64,000 nt of DNA from Lagopus muta (taxonomy: Eukaryota > Chordata > Aves > Galliformes > Phasianidae): NCBI RefSeq assembly GCF_023343835.1, contig NC_064437.1:816001-880000 (forward strand), given 5' to 3'. Both the position numbers and the translations under genes were made by a program. The number at the start of each line of letters is the position of its first letter. Position 1 is the stretch's first letter. Of this stretch, positions 52,601 through 63,090 are shown in pieces. Under the pieces are notes generated by a model. That model saw only the letters and a program-made list of their open reading frames with translations, ran no database searches and was not told the DNA's origin.

Positions 52601-55600
52601 AGCCATCAGCTATGGAGACAGACAAATGAGTAAGATCATTGCTGAAGAATCTTCTGCATCACATTCAGCAATATACACACATACCATGTGTCTTTTTACA
52701 CGTGTATACATGTGTTAGTAAATATCTTGACATAATCAAATGCTTTATGTCATAAGCAGTTTCTGAAGCTTTTCTTCCTACTGTGATCACATTGAATTGT
52801 TTATAATTACTGTAACTTGAAGTGCATTACTCCAAAGTGATGAAATGCTTTATTAACAGCAATTATTTCTCATTTTTTAAAAATCTGTTGCATGACAGCA
52901 CTAAGCTGCAGTTTGCCAAGCAGCACAGCTTTACCTTATGTTTAACCTCTGTTCAGTTACAGCACTCCTAAGGAAGCTTAAACAGCAGTCCAGGGAAAGT
53001 GTTGAAGAAAAGCGACCTCGATTATTAAAAGCCCTGAAAGAGGTAGGTAAATTGAAGGCAGCTTTGTTGGCAAAAACCAGATTGTGATAGAAACTGGTAG
53101 CTTTTGTTCGTATAGGAAGGATGCTTTAGCAAACTGATAAAAGAAAAAAAGCTTTTTGTCCATGCCAAGGGCTCACAGAACAGTGTGCATTCCTAAGATG
53201 CTCCCCCTCAAATTCTGAAATTCAGGCAGAAAAAAGCCTTGAATGAGAGAGCCCTTTCTGCCATCTTTTCAACCTGAAAGTCAAAGGATGTGTTTTTAAT
53301 CTGTGCTTATTTCATTGGCTTTCTAAGGCTTCCTTAAATCTCAGCCTGGTGAAGAAGTTGCTGTTGCATCCTGTCACCAATCACCAATGATGGTTTTTTT
53401 GTTTGTTTAATGCTTGGTAAAGAAAGGGAGTTTTTTCTAAGCTTAGTTCTCCCTCTGCATGCAGCAGCCAGTATTTCTTGAGCACAGTCAAACAATTGTC
53501 AGTACTGATGATTGGAATTGTATTTCTAGAGTATAAGTGGGAGGTTGTGTATGTGGATGCTGGTAGGTGAAACCTCATCCATTGATTCAGAGAATGCAGT
53601 TAGATGTGGTCAGTCAGAGCAAACAAAGAGCCCTGTAGGCTTTTAAAGTTGGGATTTACAGTTTAAAGTTGGAATTTACAGTTTATTTTGTTCACAGCTT
53701 AATAGCTGTGTAACTTTTTTCCAGAAAAAATCATTAAAGATTAGTAGCTTAAATGAAGCACACATTTAGCATTACTGATTCTGCTGTTGGTGAAGCTTCA
53801 GAAATGGTGAATTTCAATTGAAGTTCAATTATTTGCATCAGAGGGGGAAAAGGTATTTTTTTTTGGCAAAACACAAACTTTGCTTAACTTCCAGCACGTT
53901 TCACAGTTGACCAAAGTGTCAATGTATTCTTTTCATCTCAGCTAGGTGACTTCTATCTAGAGCTTCACTGGGATTTTCAAAGTTGGGGTAAGTGACTGCA
54001 TATCCCTTTTCATTGGGAGATAATATTATCAGGCCTCCACACACCTGTTTTCTCAAGCTGCAATTTGTTTCCAGTTTGTATTTTGGAAAACTTATAATCG
54101 TGTTGTGAACATTGAAGTGCAAATAAGGGACAGACACTTTTTTTTTTCTGAATTATTTTTAATGACTTTTTCTAGTTTAATTCTGTAATCTAGGCACACG
54201 ATATGAGATGGGGAGGGGAGCAAGCTGTTAAAGAATATGGTTGTAAGAACAAAATGTTATAATGCCTTAATCTGGTCATCTGGTGTCACTGCAGAGCAGT
54301 GGTTTGTGCAGTTCTGCTGAGTGACAGGACTTGTGGCATTCAATTGCTTGGCACCAGCTTGCAGTGGTCGTCTTCTCCAGCAGTGTCACCATGCAGGGGG
54401 CATTCCTCTGCCTGCATCATTCCCGTGTTTGGGGTACTCTCCTGGGGGGAGAAAGGCCCTGAGCAGTGTGTTGGTGCTGACCATTGGTGCTCTGAGCGAG
54501 CTCAGTTCTGCAGGTGCTGCCAGTTCTTCGTGGTGCTGTTTGAAGAAGGTGCTGAGAAGCCATTATTTGTTCTTATTGCAGTAAATCTTGCTTTTTAATA
54601 TAGGCACAGCTGTGGGCTCACGTGTCTGGCTTGTAACACTGGGCTGGCTCTCAGTTCCTCTGGTAATTCAACGTTTCCTTAGGTTTTAAACCTTAGTGCT
54701 TTGGGTTTGTCTTCTGCTTGCCTGTGTTCTGTTTAATTGTGGCTGGGCTTTCAGCTGGCATAATATTCAAATAAAATATCCAACTGCAGAATTAAAACTC
54801 CAGGCAGTTAGAAGACAAGTTATTAGAACTCACAAATGGTTTAGTTCATTTAAAATGAGGAGGCTTCAAGTTTTGTTTTGCTGGAGATATTCTGTACAAG
54901 GGTGTATCAGTCCTGCAGTTAGTTAATAGACAAGCATAACGTTAGTGTGCTTGTGCTGAGATGATGATGGAAAATGGATATGCTGTGTTTTTATATTACA
55001 ACACATTGAAATTCAAGGTGGGGTGCAGTTTTACTCAAAGTACCTTGCAGAGAAACCTCGTTCTAATTGTCCAATCTCTCTACCTACTTCTAGTGCCTTT
55101 ACTCTCCCGAATTCTGCCTTCTGATGCATGTAAAATACACAAACAAGGTATAAATATCAGGTAAGCACTGATCTGCCATTTGAGTTTACTAAGTCACAGA
55201 TGTCTGCATGTTGATGGGAACGCTGGTTTCATTTCAGCTTGCAAATGCTTGTGAAACACGGGAGTGTTGGTACATAGGTGCTTGGAGGCAGGAAGTGCTT
55301 TCATCTACAGTCTTTTCCACAATTAGTTTGAAGTTAGCTTTAATTCTCGAGTCACTTCACATAAAGCAAACCCAGTTCTGGCTGGTAGATAGAGGCTTTG
55401 GTGCAGTTTGGCAGTGATTTGATTGAAAAACAGGAATTTTGATATCTGAAAATTCGCATTACAAGTATAAGTGAGCTTTCAGTATTTTGTGGAGAACTCT
55501 TGCTGCTCCAGGAGGTGTAGTAAGAAGAGTGATGCAGTTTCTCTGTTTAAAATGCTGGCTGTGAAGGATTCACAGATTCCTGGACATCTGCTGAGCCTGG

Positions 55601-58600
55601 CTGTTCAGCTGCCCTCGGTTGTGATTTTGGGCTCAGGTGTCTGTTTTGGTTCCTAAACTTGAACGAGGGAAAATACAGTCATGATTCAGAAGATCATGGA
55701 CATTTTGTTCTCGTACTACAGCTTTTTGGCATAGATATGTGAACTTAGCTTAGACTTGAGTCCATTGAGACCATTTATTTTCCTTCTCATTTCTCCTGCT
55801 TGCACAGAGGGGAGTTGTGAGGCTGACACTCCAAGGATGTAACTGCAGATTGTTTCATGAATTTAGAAGCCAATACATGATGAGTATTAAGCAACCACCC
55901 TTTAGAAGTGAGGTGGCTACTGAATTCAGGCTCTTTAACCAACTTCACAAAGAAGGAAATATTCTAGCAATAATATGTGTTAGTTGCTAGAGAGATCTTT
56001 GTTCTTGGCTCCAGCTCTTGATTTCCAGCTCAGCAGGAGCATTTCTTTTCTGTTGGTGAGAGAAAAGAAGAACAACAGTAACTGAAATGTTTCAAATGGG
56101 GATGGAGGCCATTTCTTAGTCCTCTTTGTAACTGCAGCCACATCTTAGCAGGGCTACTCAGCTGTTTGTTGCAGGGAGTAGTTACGTTTCTCATTGTGTA
56201 GCACACACTGGCTACATAATTTCTGTCACTTCCTTCTGCTGTTTTTCTTTAGAAAGCATGGGGTGTATGTAGTGGATGCTAAAAATATGATATGAAGGTA
56301 TAGGTGGCACTTCTATGAAGATGCATAAAAATAGGCCATGTTCTCATAGAATCCTTAGAGGCCTCTGAGGGCCATCCAGTCCAGCTCCATGGTAAGAGTA
56401 ATGTGACACCTACTGAGTGTTTCTTACCCAATTTTTATTTCTATATCCAGGCTTAAATAATGGCATATTCTATGAAGACTTGAACCTTAACTTGTTTGTG
56501 CCAATAAATAAATAATAATAGTAATCAAAAGCTTCTTGAAAGCAGAGCTTACAGTCAACACGTGTGACTGCTTATGGGTAACTTCTTTTAATGTTCTGGT
56601 GTATTTTCACAGGCTGGACACAACTCTGATAGATTTTACTGACATGAAGTGCCAACGAGGGGATTTAAGCTTCATTTTTAATGGTGATGCAGCACCCTCT
56701 GAATCTTTTGTAGTTTTAGACAATGAGCAAAAAGTTTACCAGCGAATACATCACGAGGTAAGGAAGTGCAACACCTCAACCCTTTACTTCCCATCAGAAG
56801 TCTGAATTTACTGAACAAGGTGTGCCTCTCAGAAAGACCCAAACTCCAAAGAAATGCAAACTACAGTTTTGTTCAGCTGAAACAAGCTTATAAGCTTTTA
56901 TTTTGAAAAACTGCCTATTAATGCAAGCTAAGAAATTGGAGAGAAATAGAATTCAAATATGCTGGAAAATACAGTGTCCTCCTGGGCAGATGAATATATT
57001 TCAGAGTTTGAAGCATTCTGCTTATAGTATTTCCTGTGGGCATAGTTCAGGGCTTGCTCAAGTGGAGTTTTCACACTTGCCTGCCATTGCTTTGCCCCCA
57101 TTTACACAAATGCCCCCATTTGGCTTTGACCCAAACTGGTCACTCTGTGGCCAGTTTGGTTGTTAACAGCGCAAGGGTCTTACTGGGATGGCCTGCTGTG
57201 TCTGGTCAGGCTTGTGTTTATAGCTCTATCTGCCAGTCACTTCAGCAGGTGGGTTTATATGAAGGGCTTGGCTGGTGGTGAGCCTCTGGGTAAATCACAC
57301 TTGGACACTGCATTAAGATTTAAGCTGAAACGATTTGGTGAGCAGCTGGTATCAGAGCTTCCACAAAACAGTTTGGAAATTCAAGTAGTGCTGGTTGTGG
57401 GGAAAGTGCCAAAGGAATATGTTTATTGATTTTCATTTTCTTAAAATTATTTATTAAAAAAAAAAAAAAAGATTGGTCATGATCATTAAATTCTATGCCG
57501 TGCTTGGTAATCTTCCTTCCAGGAATCTGAGATGGAAACAGAGGAAGAGGTTGACATTTTGATGAGCAGTGATATTTACTCAGCAACGTTATCAACCAAA
57601 TCGATCACCTTCACACGTGCCCAAACGGGGTGGCTTTTTCGGGAAGACAAAACAGTAAGCCAAAGGAAGTTGTCAGGCTGGCATTGCTGAAGGCAAAATG
57701 GTGCAGGCAGCCACGTCATAATGTGGTTGGGAAGAAAGGAGGAGTGAAAGGATCAGATGTTGGGGGTGGAGTAGAAAAGTGGCTTCCCCTGTCCCCACAG
57801 TTGTCACTAGTTTGACACAGCGTGTCTTGTGGGCTGCCTGCATCAGAGAATGGTGGCTTGGAAAAAAATAGCCAACTACAGCTGAAGTGTGTGTGGAGAA
57901 ACACTGCTGGAAATGGCACTAGGTAGAGAATGGAAAGTCATCCCAGGATTTATGTAAGAATTCTGTATGTCCTTGTGTTTGTGGAGTGCAGGAGGATGAA
58001 AGCATTCTGGCCACAGTTTGCTTTGCCCATTCCTTCCAGTGTTGCCAGTCTGAGGCACAAACTCTCAGGTGTGAGAACACTGAAACTTCTGCCTTGTTAT
58101 GTAGGAAGCTGCTTTTTCGAGATGGCTCTGAAGGATTCTGTATTGACTTGGATGTCAGGTAGTGCCATTTACCACAGCTTTTCTGCTGAGCTGGTTTTTC
58201 AGAGCTCTTTCCTTTTGTGAAATCAGAAATCTATATTCTAAGTGTGTAAAATACCATGGGTGTAAGTTACCATTTAGCACAGCTTAGTGGAGGGGCTTTT
58301 AGTGGGATTTCCCTTGGCCACTCTCAGATTCTGAAGCAGTCTTTTCTCCTTTAGTTTCCACTGATGTAAGATACCAATTACTGGGGAAATTACTCTGTAC
58401 TGTATGTAGGTTGGGGGGAGTGTATGATGAGAGCTCACATGGTGAGATGTGTAAATTTACATTGAACCATTTCAATCCTGAACTCACCATACTGCAATTA
58501 ATTGTATATAGAAGACTTCAAGGGGTTTTATTTAATCTTCTGTGATTCTCTAATGTCTAATTCCTTTCTTCTAGGAAAGGGTAGGGAACTTTTTGGCAGA

Positions 58601-61600
58601 TTTCTACCTGGTGAATGGACTTGTATTAGAATCAAGAAAAAGAAGAGAACATCTCAGTGAGGAGGATATTCTTCGAAATAAGGCTATCATGGAGAGCCTG
58701 AGTAAAGGTGGCAACTTAATGGAACAAAACTTTGAGGTATACTTACATCATTCTTCTCACTGTGTGAATTGTTGTCAGAGAGGATAAATGTAGCAAGATT
58801 AATAAATAATATCCTTGTTCCATTCTGAGTGTCATAGTTTTAAAATAATATGACCTTTAATGCATTCCTGCTCATCTGTTTGTGTGCTGTGCTGATTAGT
58901 GCATGTACTGAGACGTTTCTTTTCTTGAATACTTCAGTCTTAATTTGTCTGTTCATACAGGGGATGTTTTTAGCTGTGGCAAATCACTTCAATTTCGTTA
59001 GACCAAATATTTATTGTCTCGAATGCCCTTCCTGGTTCTTCTTTCAATTACGTTCTCATTTAGCTTCATTAAAACGGATTAAGCCTGTTATTATCACCAT
59101 GAAGTTGAGAGCTATTCAGAATGAGCCAGACATCATCTGGGAACACGCAGACGAGCCTTTTAAGAAGGGCTGATTTATTTCTGTATGAGCTCGTGCTTTA
59201 TTACTTGCCATTCAGGCACTTGAATTAACTGATGAGCTGATGTGCCGCGCCAGCCAGCGTCTGCATGCAGTGCTGTCTGAGGCCTGGTAGCTAAATGGAG
59301 TCTGTGCAAGGAGGAGTAAGAGATAGAAAAGCCACGTGAAGTTTCAGCTGCAAACTGAGTGCATCTTTTGAATAGTAAAACTGTAAGAGAACGTCAGCAA
59401 AGATCAACTGCTAAGATGTGTTTCTCTGAACAGCCCGTCAGACGACAATCCCTTACTCCACCATCACCCAATACCATTACATGGGAGGAGTACATATCTG
59501 CTGAAAATGGAAAGTAAGTAGTTTGTTTTATTTCCATGGACAGCCTTAGCTGATTGGTGCCCACTGCTTTGTGGGTTCTTTGTGGTTTGTAGTTGTCGAG
59601 GAGCAGGGGGATCTTGCTTTTCATTGCTGAGATACTCAGTGTTCTTCTGTGGACTGGAGAAACGGACAGCAGCTCACATAAGCAAGGTTATTCCATCGGC
59701 TGCAGATGAAAATATGCACGTAGGCACGTGCCTGCATCTTGGAATTCCAACTGATTGTGAATACAGACCTCTCAGCGATGTTTTTAAGGGAAGATTTCCT
59801 GTCAGACTCATTTCTGTAACTTGCTGATCTTTTCTTACGATGGCAATAATCCTCCATATTTAAAGGAGCAGCTTACGACTTAATGAGAGTCAGTGTGCAA
59901 AAATGCTGACTTCTGGAATGCAGTGGCATACAGAACTCCTTGCACCAGCCAGGTTTGTGCAAGGTGCTCTCCTCTGGGTGCGCAGCAGACAGTTACATTT
60001 TCAGTTCAGTTATAGCAGCTTGGTTTGTAATAGATCCAAGCAGTTGAGTTTACTGCCAAGACTTGAATGTTATCCAGCTCTGCTGCATATGGAAGGACCC
60101 AAAAGGAAATGGTAGAAGCTGTGGCTCCACAGATGCTATAGGTTCTCCTGTAGTCAGATGTTACCAGGGAAGATACTATTACAGTACAGGCTTACTAAAA
60201 AGGCACTTGGATTCTTTTTGCTGGTTTTCTACTTTATGTATTTGAAATAGAATAAATGTTCAAGCACAGTAACTAGGTTATGCTGGAACAGCACAGGAGG
60301 ACGTGTGTGTCTATGTTAATAAAAATAAATCTAGTCATCAATTACCAGAAGGGAGTTCAGTGGAAAATGTAGGTTTCTGTATTGGAGGACAGTAAGATTT
60401 GTTACCTTCTGCCTATTCTGTTCCAGAATTGTTTTCTGTTCTGTGTTTGCCGTTATTGTCCTCTGGGGACAGAAGGGTAACTTCTCTGCTTCCTCAGAGA
60501 TTGCTTCCAGCTTAAACTGTGAAACAAACTTAGTGCTTTCCAGTTCAGTTTGATACTTTGCTCACACACAGACTATTTTAATTAATGCCTGCAACCAACT
60601 GGTTTGTGTATTTCCAGCTAATGGTCAGGTCTTTCTGTAGTGATTATTAATAAAATGTTCACATGGAGTAACTTGAAGATTATTTTCTTTTCCCTGATTC
60701 TAACTTGTCTCCATGGTTAGCAGAGCTCACAGTAATCTCAATTCAGATGGCTTCCAACTCATGTTTACTATGCACAGCCTCTGTTCTGTTGTAGAGGATC
60801 CTTACTGAGGTTTTCAAAACCGAGTCTTAATTCTTTTCTTTAAAGCTGAAGTTGTAATGAGGGGGGGGAACCTGACTTTGTCCTCCTCCCTTCCCCTTTG
60901 CAGAGCTCCTCATCTGGGTAGAGAACTGGTCTGCAAAGAAAGCAAGAAAACCTTTAAAGCAACAATAGCGATGAGCCAGGAATTTCCGCTAGGAATCGAA
61001 TCGTAAGTGTGACTCGTTGGCTCTGGGTGTTCCTTCATGTATCAGGTGTGGCAGCCTGCCTGCGAGCTGCAGAGTTCTGCCAGTGCTCAGATTTGGGATG
61101 TCAGCAGTTTGGAAACAGTGCCCAAGTCGTGTCGTTAGGGAGGTGAGCTGTGGCGGTTAGAGCTCGCTGTGTGCCTGCTCTGGGCAAGGCAAAGCAGCTG
61201 TCTTGTGTGACGAGACCTGAGCTGTGAGCAGCAGTGTGGTTAACTTGGACAGCACTCATCTGTCTGATTCTGCACAGTACTAAAGCCTTTTTGCCCCTGA
61301 CAGGTTTCAGCACAACTGTATGTTCTCTAAATCCATGCACAACTGTGTCAAAATCCTTATCTTTGGAGGAGAGGCTGTGGGGCTTCGTGCTTCAGTGTCT
61401 TTTGTGGAATGAGGACAAGAGACCCATAGCTGGGGGTTCATTTGCACTCATACAGCAACGCAGTGTGGGTCTCTACAGTCTGAAAGTGGCAGTGCTGACA
61501 TTGGAGCTCTAGGGGCACACAGCAGACATGGTGTAGTTTTTCAGATCCCTTTACTCACTTTGCTCTCTGGGTTATTTTGTGAAATGATTTGTGATGATGT

Positions 61601-63090
61601 CCATTCTCCCTTTCAGATTATTGAATGTTTTAGAAGTAATTGCACCCTTCAAGCACTTTAACAAACTTAGAGAATTTGTTCAAATGAAGCTTCCACCAGG
61701 CTTTCCTGTAAAATTAGGTAAGGTTGTGCTAACATTTATGGCTTTGTTTTTCAGAAATGTCTGTGCTTATTCATGCAGTGTGCTCAGGAGTCCTGCTGAG
61801 TTCTGGAGAAGAACTCTTACATAACAGAGCATGTTGCTGTACGTGTCAGGGGAACGTGGTTATGTTCCTGCAAGGAATGTTTGGTTTGAAAGAGACAATC
61901 TGAAGCTCAGAGGAGATCAGTGCTAGCAGGAGTCCAGCTCTGTGACTTATATTTTCCTGATGCTGGAAGGGCTTCATTCTTAGAAGAGCAGATAAGCTGA
62001 AGTTTCCTTGCATTAAAGGATGATCTTAGCTGTGAGATGGGAACTTGACAGCATTTATTATTTTGTTTTCCTCAAGTATTATTGGTGATGTACTGGAGGT
62101 GAATGGAAGCCAAACCATTACCTTTGCTACCAAATGGAAGCATATAAAACAACTTACTCGTGGGTGTCGATGATTATGCTTATTATCCTAGGATAATCTA
62201 TCAAAAAGTAACAGTACATTTTGTGAGTGTTACAGGACTTCTTGCCTGCCAGTAAGCTGTGTAAGCTTGGATATTCTGAGCAGATGATGTTCCACATCCC
62301 ACTGCAATAGCACAGTTCTGTTTAGAGACCGAGCTTTGAATTTTGCTTTCAGTTGCTTCAAGGGTAATCCCATTCTAGTAAGGGTCATTCTTAAATATTC
62401 GACCTCAGTGTAACGTTTGCTCTAAAGTGGCCTTTTTCATTTTGAAATGCTCACTTGTACAGGTGGGTTTGCTCAACTTTCACGTTATCTCAACCCAGGA
62501 GTTCCTGCACTTGTCCCATTTCCTCCCCTCTGACTGCAGTGGCAGTGAGCAGACAGCTGTGCTCAGTTGTGTGCCAGGTTACACAGCAACGGCACTGCAA
62601 GGTTATCTTACCTCGCATCACCTGTACCCTCACAGATCAGTCTGTGTGCTTGCAGCACCTTCATTTCCACGTTATGATTCTGCAGTGTGAAAGGAAAGCC
62701 CTTGAACTGATTACATTACCCAACTCAATGAAAACCTGTTGATGTTTCCCTGCTCAGGGTATTTGAGCATCTTCTGCAATAACGTTCTTCTGAAGTACCT
62801 CTTTGGTGTTTCTTTTGTAAGGAGCTTAGAATTGCCATTGTGTAAAATCTTCTACATGATAAGCAGGCCTGAACTTAAAAACCATTAAATCACTGTTGGT
62901 AATCACTGGCAAGCCTTAATTTCTCTGATCTGCACTGTGCCGTTGTGCTTCCTATCCAGATATTCCTGTGTTTCCCACCATCACAGCCACTGTGACTTTT
63001 CAGGAGTTCCGTTACGACGAATTTGATGAATCCATCTTCACGATTCCTGATGACTACAAGGAGGACCCCAGCCGCTTCCCTGATCTCTAA
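43322..63090 (+). CDS. ANKRD13C: Ankyrin repeat domain-containing protein 13C, complete coding region in 13 exons
   Basis: ANKRD13C is an ER-membrane-associated chaperone that retains and matures certain GPCRs, shown in mammals for the prostaglandin DP receptor. Joined exons give 518 residues (human 541) with consistent splice phases. Residues 1-90 are a basic, Gly/His-rich low-complexity head starting MTGEKLRSLRRDHKPSKED. Residues about 92-175 hold ankyrin repeats (HECVFKGDVRRLSALIR, GNTPLHLAVMLGHKE, GWSPLAEAISYGD). From about 205 to the end is the GPCR-chaperone domain typical of the ANKRD13 family (DFYLELHWDFQSWVPLLSR; ATIAMSQEFPLGIE), ending in DDYKEDPSRFPDL. The start has G at -3. The length difference lies in the head, which is shorter than the human one. 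Residue 442 is Ser where the human has Leu. No signal peptide is apparent. Confidence 0.97.
43975..44123 (+). repeat. CR1 LINE 3' end in ANKRD13C intron 1
   Basis: ATGTGGCACTGAGGGACGTG followed by GGGTTGATTGGGGGAGCTCA and CTTTTCCAACCATGATGGTT, in CR1 3' order. Confidence 0.8.
44512..44564 (+). repeat. Compound dinucleotide microsatellite
   Basis: Consecutive (TA)n, (AG)n, GATA, (TG)n and (TA)n tracts in about 50 bases of ANKRD13C intron 1; likely length-variable. Confidence 0.9.
45579..45670 (+). repeat. A/C-rich low-complexity tract
   Basis: About 90 bases almost without T or G, made of CAAAA/CCAAA units. The apparent open frames across it (Lys/Asn/Gln/Pro-rich) are artefacts of composition. 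Confidence 0.85.
46529..46743. promoter_or_regulatory. Cluster of five CACGTG E-boxes
   Basis: CACGTG occurs at 46529, 46539, 46557, 46619 and 46738. Two of the first three sit in repeats of TATCCACGTG, suggesting local duplication. The hexamer otherwise occurs roughly once in several kilobases of this window. The family is bound by bHLH-ZIP and CLOCK-type factors; enhancer activity is inferred only. Confidence 0.35.
48300..48490 (-). repeat. Possible old CR1 fragment
   Basis: TCAGGTTGCTCAGAACCTTG with TCCAGAGGGGTTTTGAAA resembles the inverted CR1 segment 'gctcagagccctgtccagcc'. It is diverged, and its ends are uncertain. Confidence 0.4.
49621..49662 (+). CDS. ANKRD13C: ANKRD13C coding exon 2 (42-base microexon)
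   Basis: Encodes residues 121-134 (GNTPLHLAVMLGHK), the ankyrin TPLH motif. The acceptor is a long T-rich tract ending CTTTTAG. The donor GTTGGT is weak (T at +3), in an exon that also follows a 5.9 kb intron. Confidence 0.95.
49663..52524 (+). other. ANKRD13C intron 2
   Basis: 2.86 kb of moderate GC with a T run near 50508-50520. No repeat family, RNA gene or coding exon recognised. Confidence 0.8.
52525..52629 (+). CDS. ANKRD13C: ANKRD13C coding exon 3
   Basis: Encodes residues 135-169 (ECAHLLLAHNAPVKVKNAQG..SYGDRQM), the second clear ankyrin repeat. The acceptor is TTGTTACAG and the donor A/GTAAGA. Confidence 0.97.
52957..53042 (+). CDS. ANKRD13C: ANKRD13C coding exon 4
   Basis: Encodes residues 170-198 (ITALLRKLKQQSRESVEEKR..LKALKE), a charged helix linking the ankyrin region to the chaperone domain. 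The acceptor is TGTTCAG and the donor GTAGGT. Confidence 0.97.
53942..53987 (+). CDS. ANKRD13C: ANKRD13C coding exon 5
   Basis: 46-base exon for residues 199-213 plus one base (LGDFYLELHWDFQSW), the start of the conserved family domain. The acceptor is CATCTCAG and the donor GTAAGT. Confidence 0.97.
55094..55160 (+). CDS. ANKRD13C: ANKRD13C coding exon 6
   Basis: Encodes residues 214-234 and two bases of 235 (VPLLSRILPSDACKIHKQGI..). The acceptor is CTACTTCTAG and the donor GTAAGC. The human protein has Tyr where this one has His, in KIHKQG. Confidence 0.97.
56345..56395 (-). repeat. Possible CR1 3' scrap
   Basis: TCATAGAATCCTTAGAGGCC followed by CCATCCAGTCCAGCTCC resembles an inverted CR1 3' tip; too short to be sure. 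Confidence 0.35.
56613..56757 (+). CDS. ANKRD13C: ANKRD13C coding exon 7
   Basis: Encodes residues 235 (last base) to 284 (LDTTLIDFTDMKCQRGDLSF..YQRIHHE), a beta-rich core part of the chaperone domain that matches the human sequence without change as far as I can tell. The acceptor is TTTTCACAG and the donor GTAAGG. Confidence 0.97.
57523..57654 (+). CDS. ANKRD13C: ANKRD13C coding exon 8
   Basis: Encodes residues 285-328 (ESEMETEEEVDILMSSDIYS..LFREDKT), with an acidic stretch at its start. The acceptor is CCTTCCAG and the donor GTAAGC. It is in phase 0 at both ends. Confidence 0.97.
58575..58736 (+). CDS. ANKRD13C: ANKRD13C coding exon 9
   Basis: Encodes residues 329-382 (ERVGNFLADFYLVNGLVLES..MEQNFE), including the basic KRRE patch. 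The acceptor is CTTCTAG and the donor GTATAC. It ends in phase 0, which allows it to join either exon 10 or the candidate exon at 58961. Confidence 0.97.
58961..59173 (+). other. Candidate alternative last exon in ANKRD13C intron 9
   Basis: A good acceptor (TTTGTCTGTTCATACAG) is followed by a frame in phase with exon 9. The frame stays open for 70 codons (GMFLAVANHFNFVRPNIYC..) to a TGA at 59171-59173. If used, it would replace the last 136 residues with an unrelated tail ending EHADEPFKKG. No AATAAA was seen just downstream and the tail matches no family I know. It could equally be chance. Confidence 0.2.
59434..59513 (+). CDS. ANKRD13C: ANKRD13C coding exon 10
   Basis: Encodes residues 383-408 plus two bases (PVRRQSLTPPSPNTITWEEY..). 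It includes a basic RRQSLTPP segment that looks like a kinase target. The acceptor is CTCTGAACAG and the donor GTAAGT. Confidence 0.96.
60904..61002 (+). CDS. ANKRD13C: ANKRD13C coding exon 11
   Basis: Encodes residues 409-441 plus two bases (KAPHLGRELVCKESKKTFKA..EFPLGIE). The acceptor is CCCTTTGCAG and the donor GTAAGT. The split codon at its end reads Ser442. Confidence 0.97.
61617..61717 (+). CDS. ANKRD13C: ANKRD13C coding exon 12
   Basis: Encodes the last base of codon 442 to residue 475 (LLNVLEVIAPFKHFNKLREF..GFPVKL), a helical core of the family domain. The acceptor is CCCTTTCAG and the donor GTAAGG. Confidence 0.97.
62960..63090 (+). CDS. ANKRD13C: ANKRD13C coding exon 13 with stop
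   Basis: Encodes residues 476-518 (DIPVFPTITATVTFQEFRYD..DPSRFPDL) and a TAA stop. The acceptor is CTATCCAG. The acidic C-terminal tail is almost identical to the human one. Confidence 0.97.

Larger units (their letters stand above)
53043..56612 (+). other. ANKRD13C introns 4 to 6
   Basis: Intron 4 is 53043-53941, intron 5 is 53988-55093 and intron 6 is 55161-56612; the short exons 5 and 6 lie between them. A CR1-like 3' scrap may lie at 56345-56395. Otherwise this is ordinary AT-rich sequence with nothing further recognised. Intron 3 (52630-52956) is also plain. Confidence 0.75.
56758..62959 (+). other. ANKRD13C introns 7 to 12
   Basis: The introns are 56758-57522 (with a 16-base A run near 57453), 57655-58574, 58737-59433 (candidate extra exon), 59514-60903, 61003-61616 and 61718-62959. 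No repeats or RNA genes were recognised apart from the candidate exon in intron 9. Confidence 0.75.
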
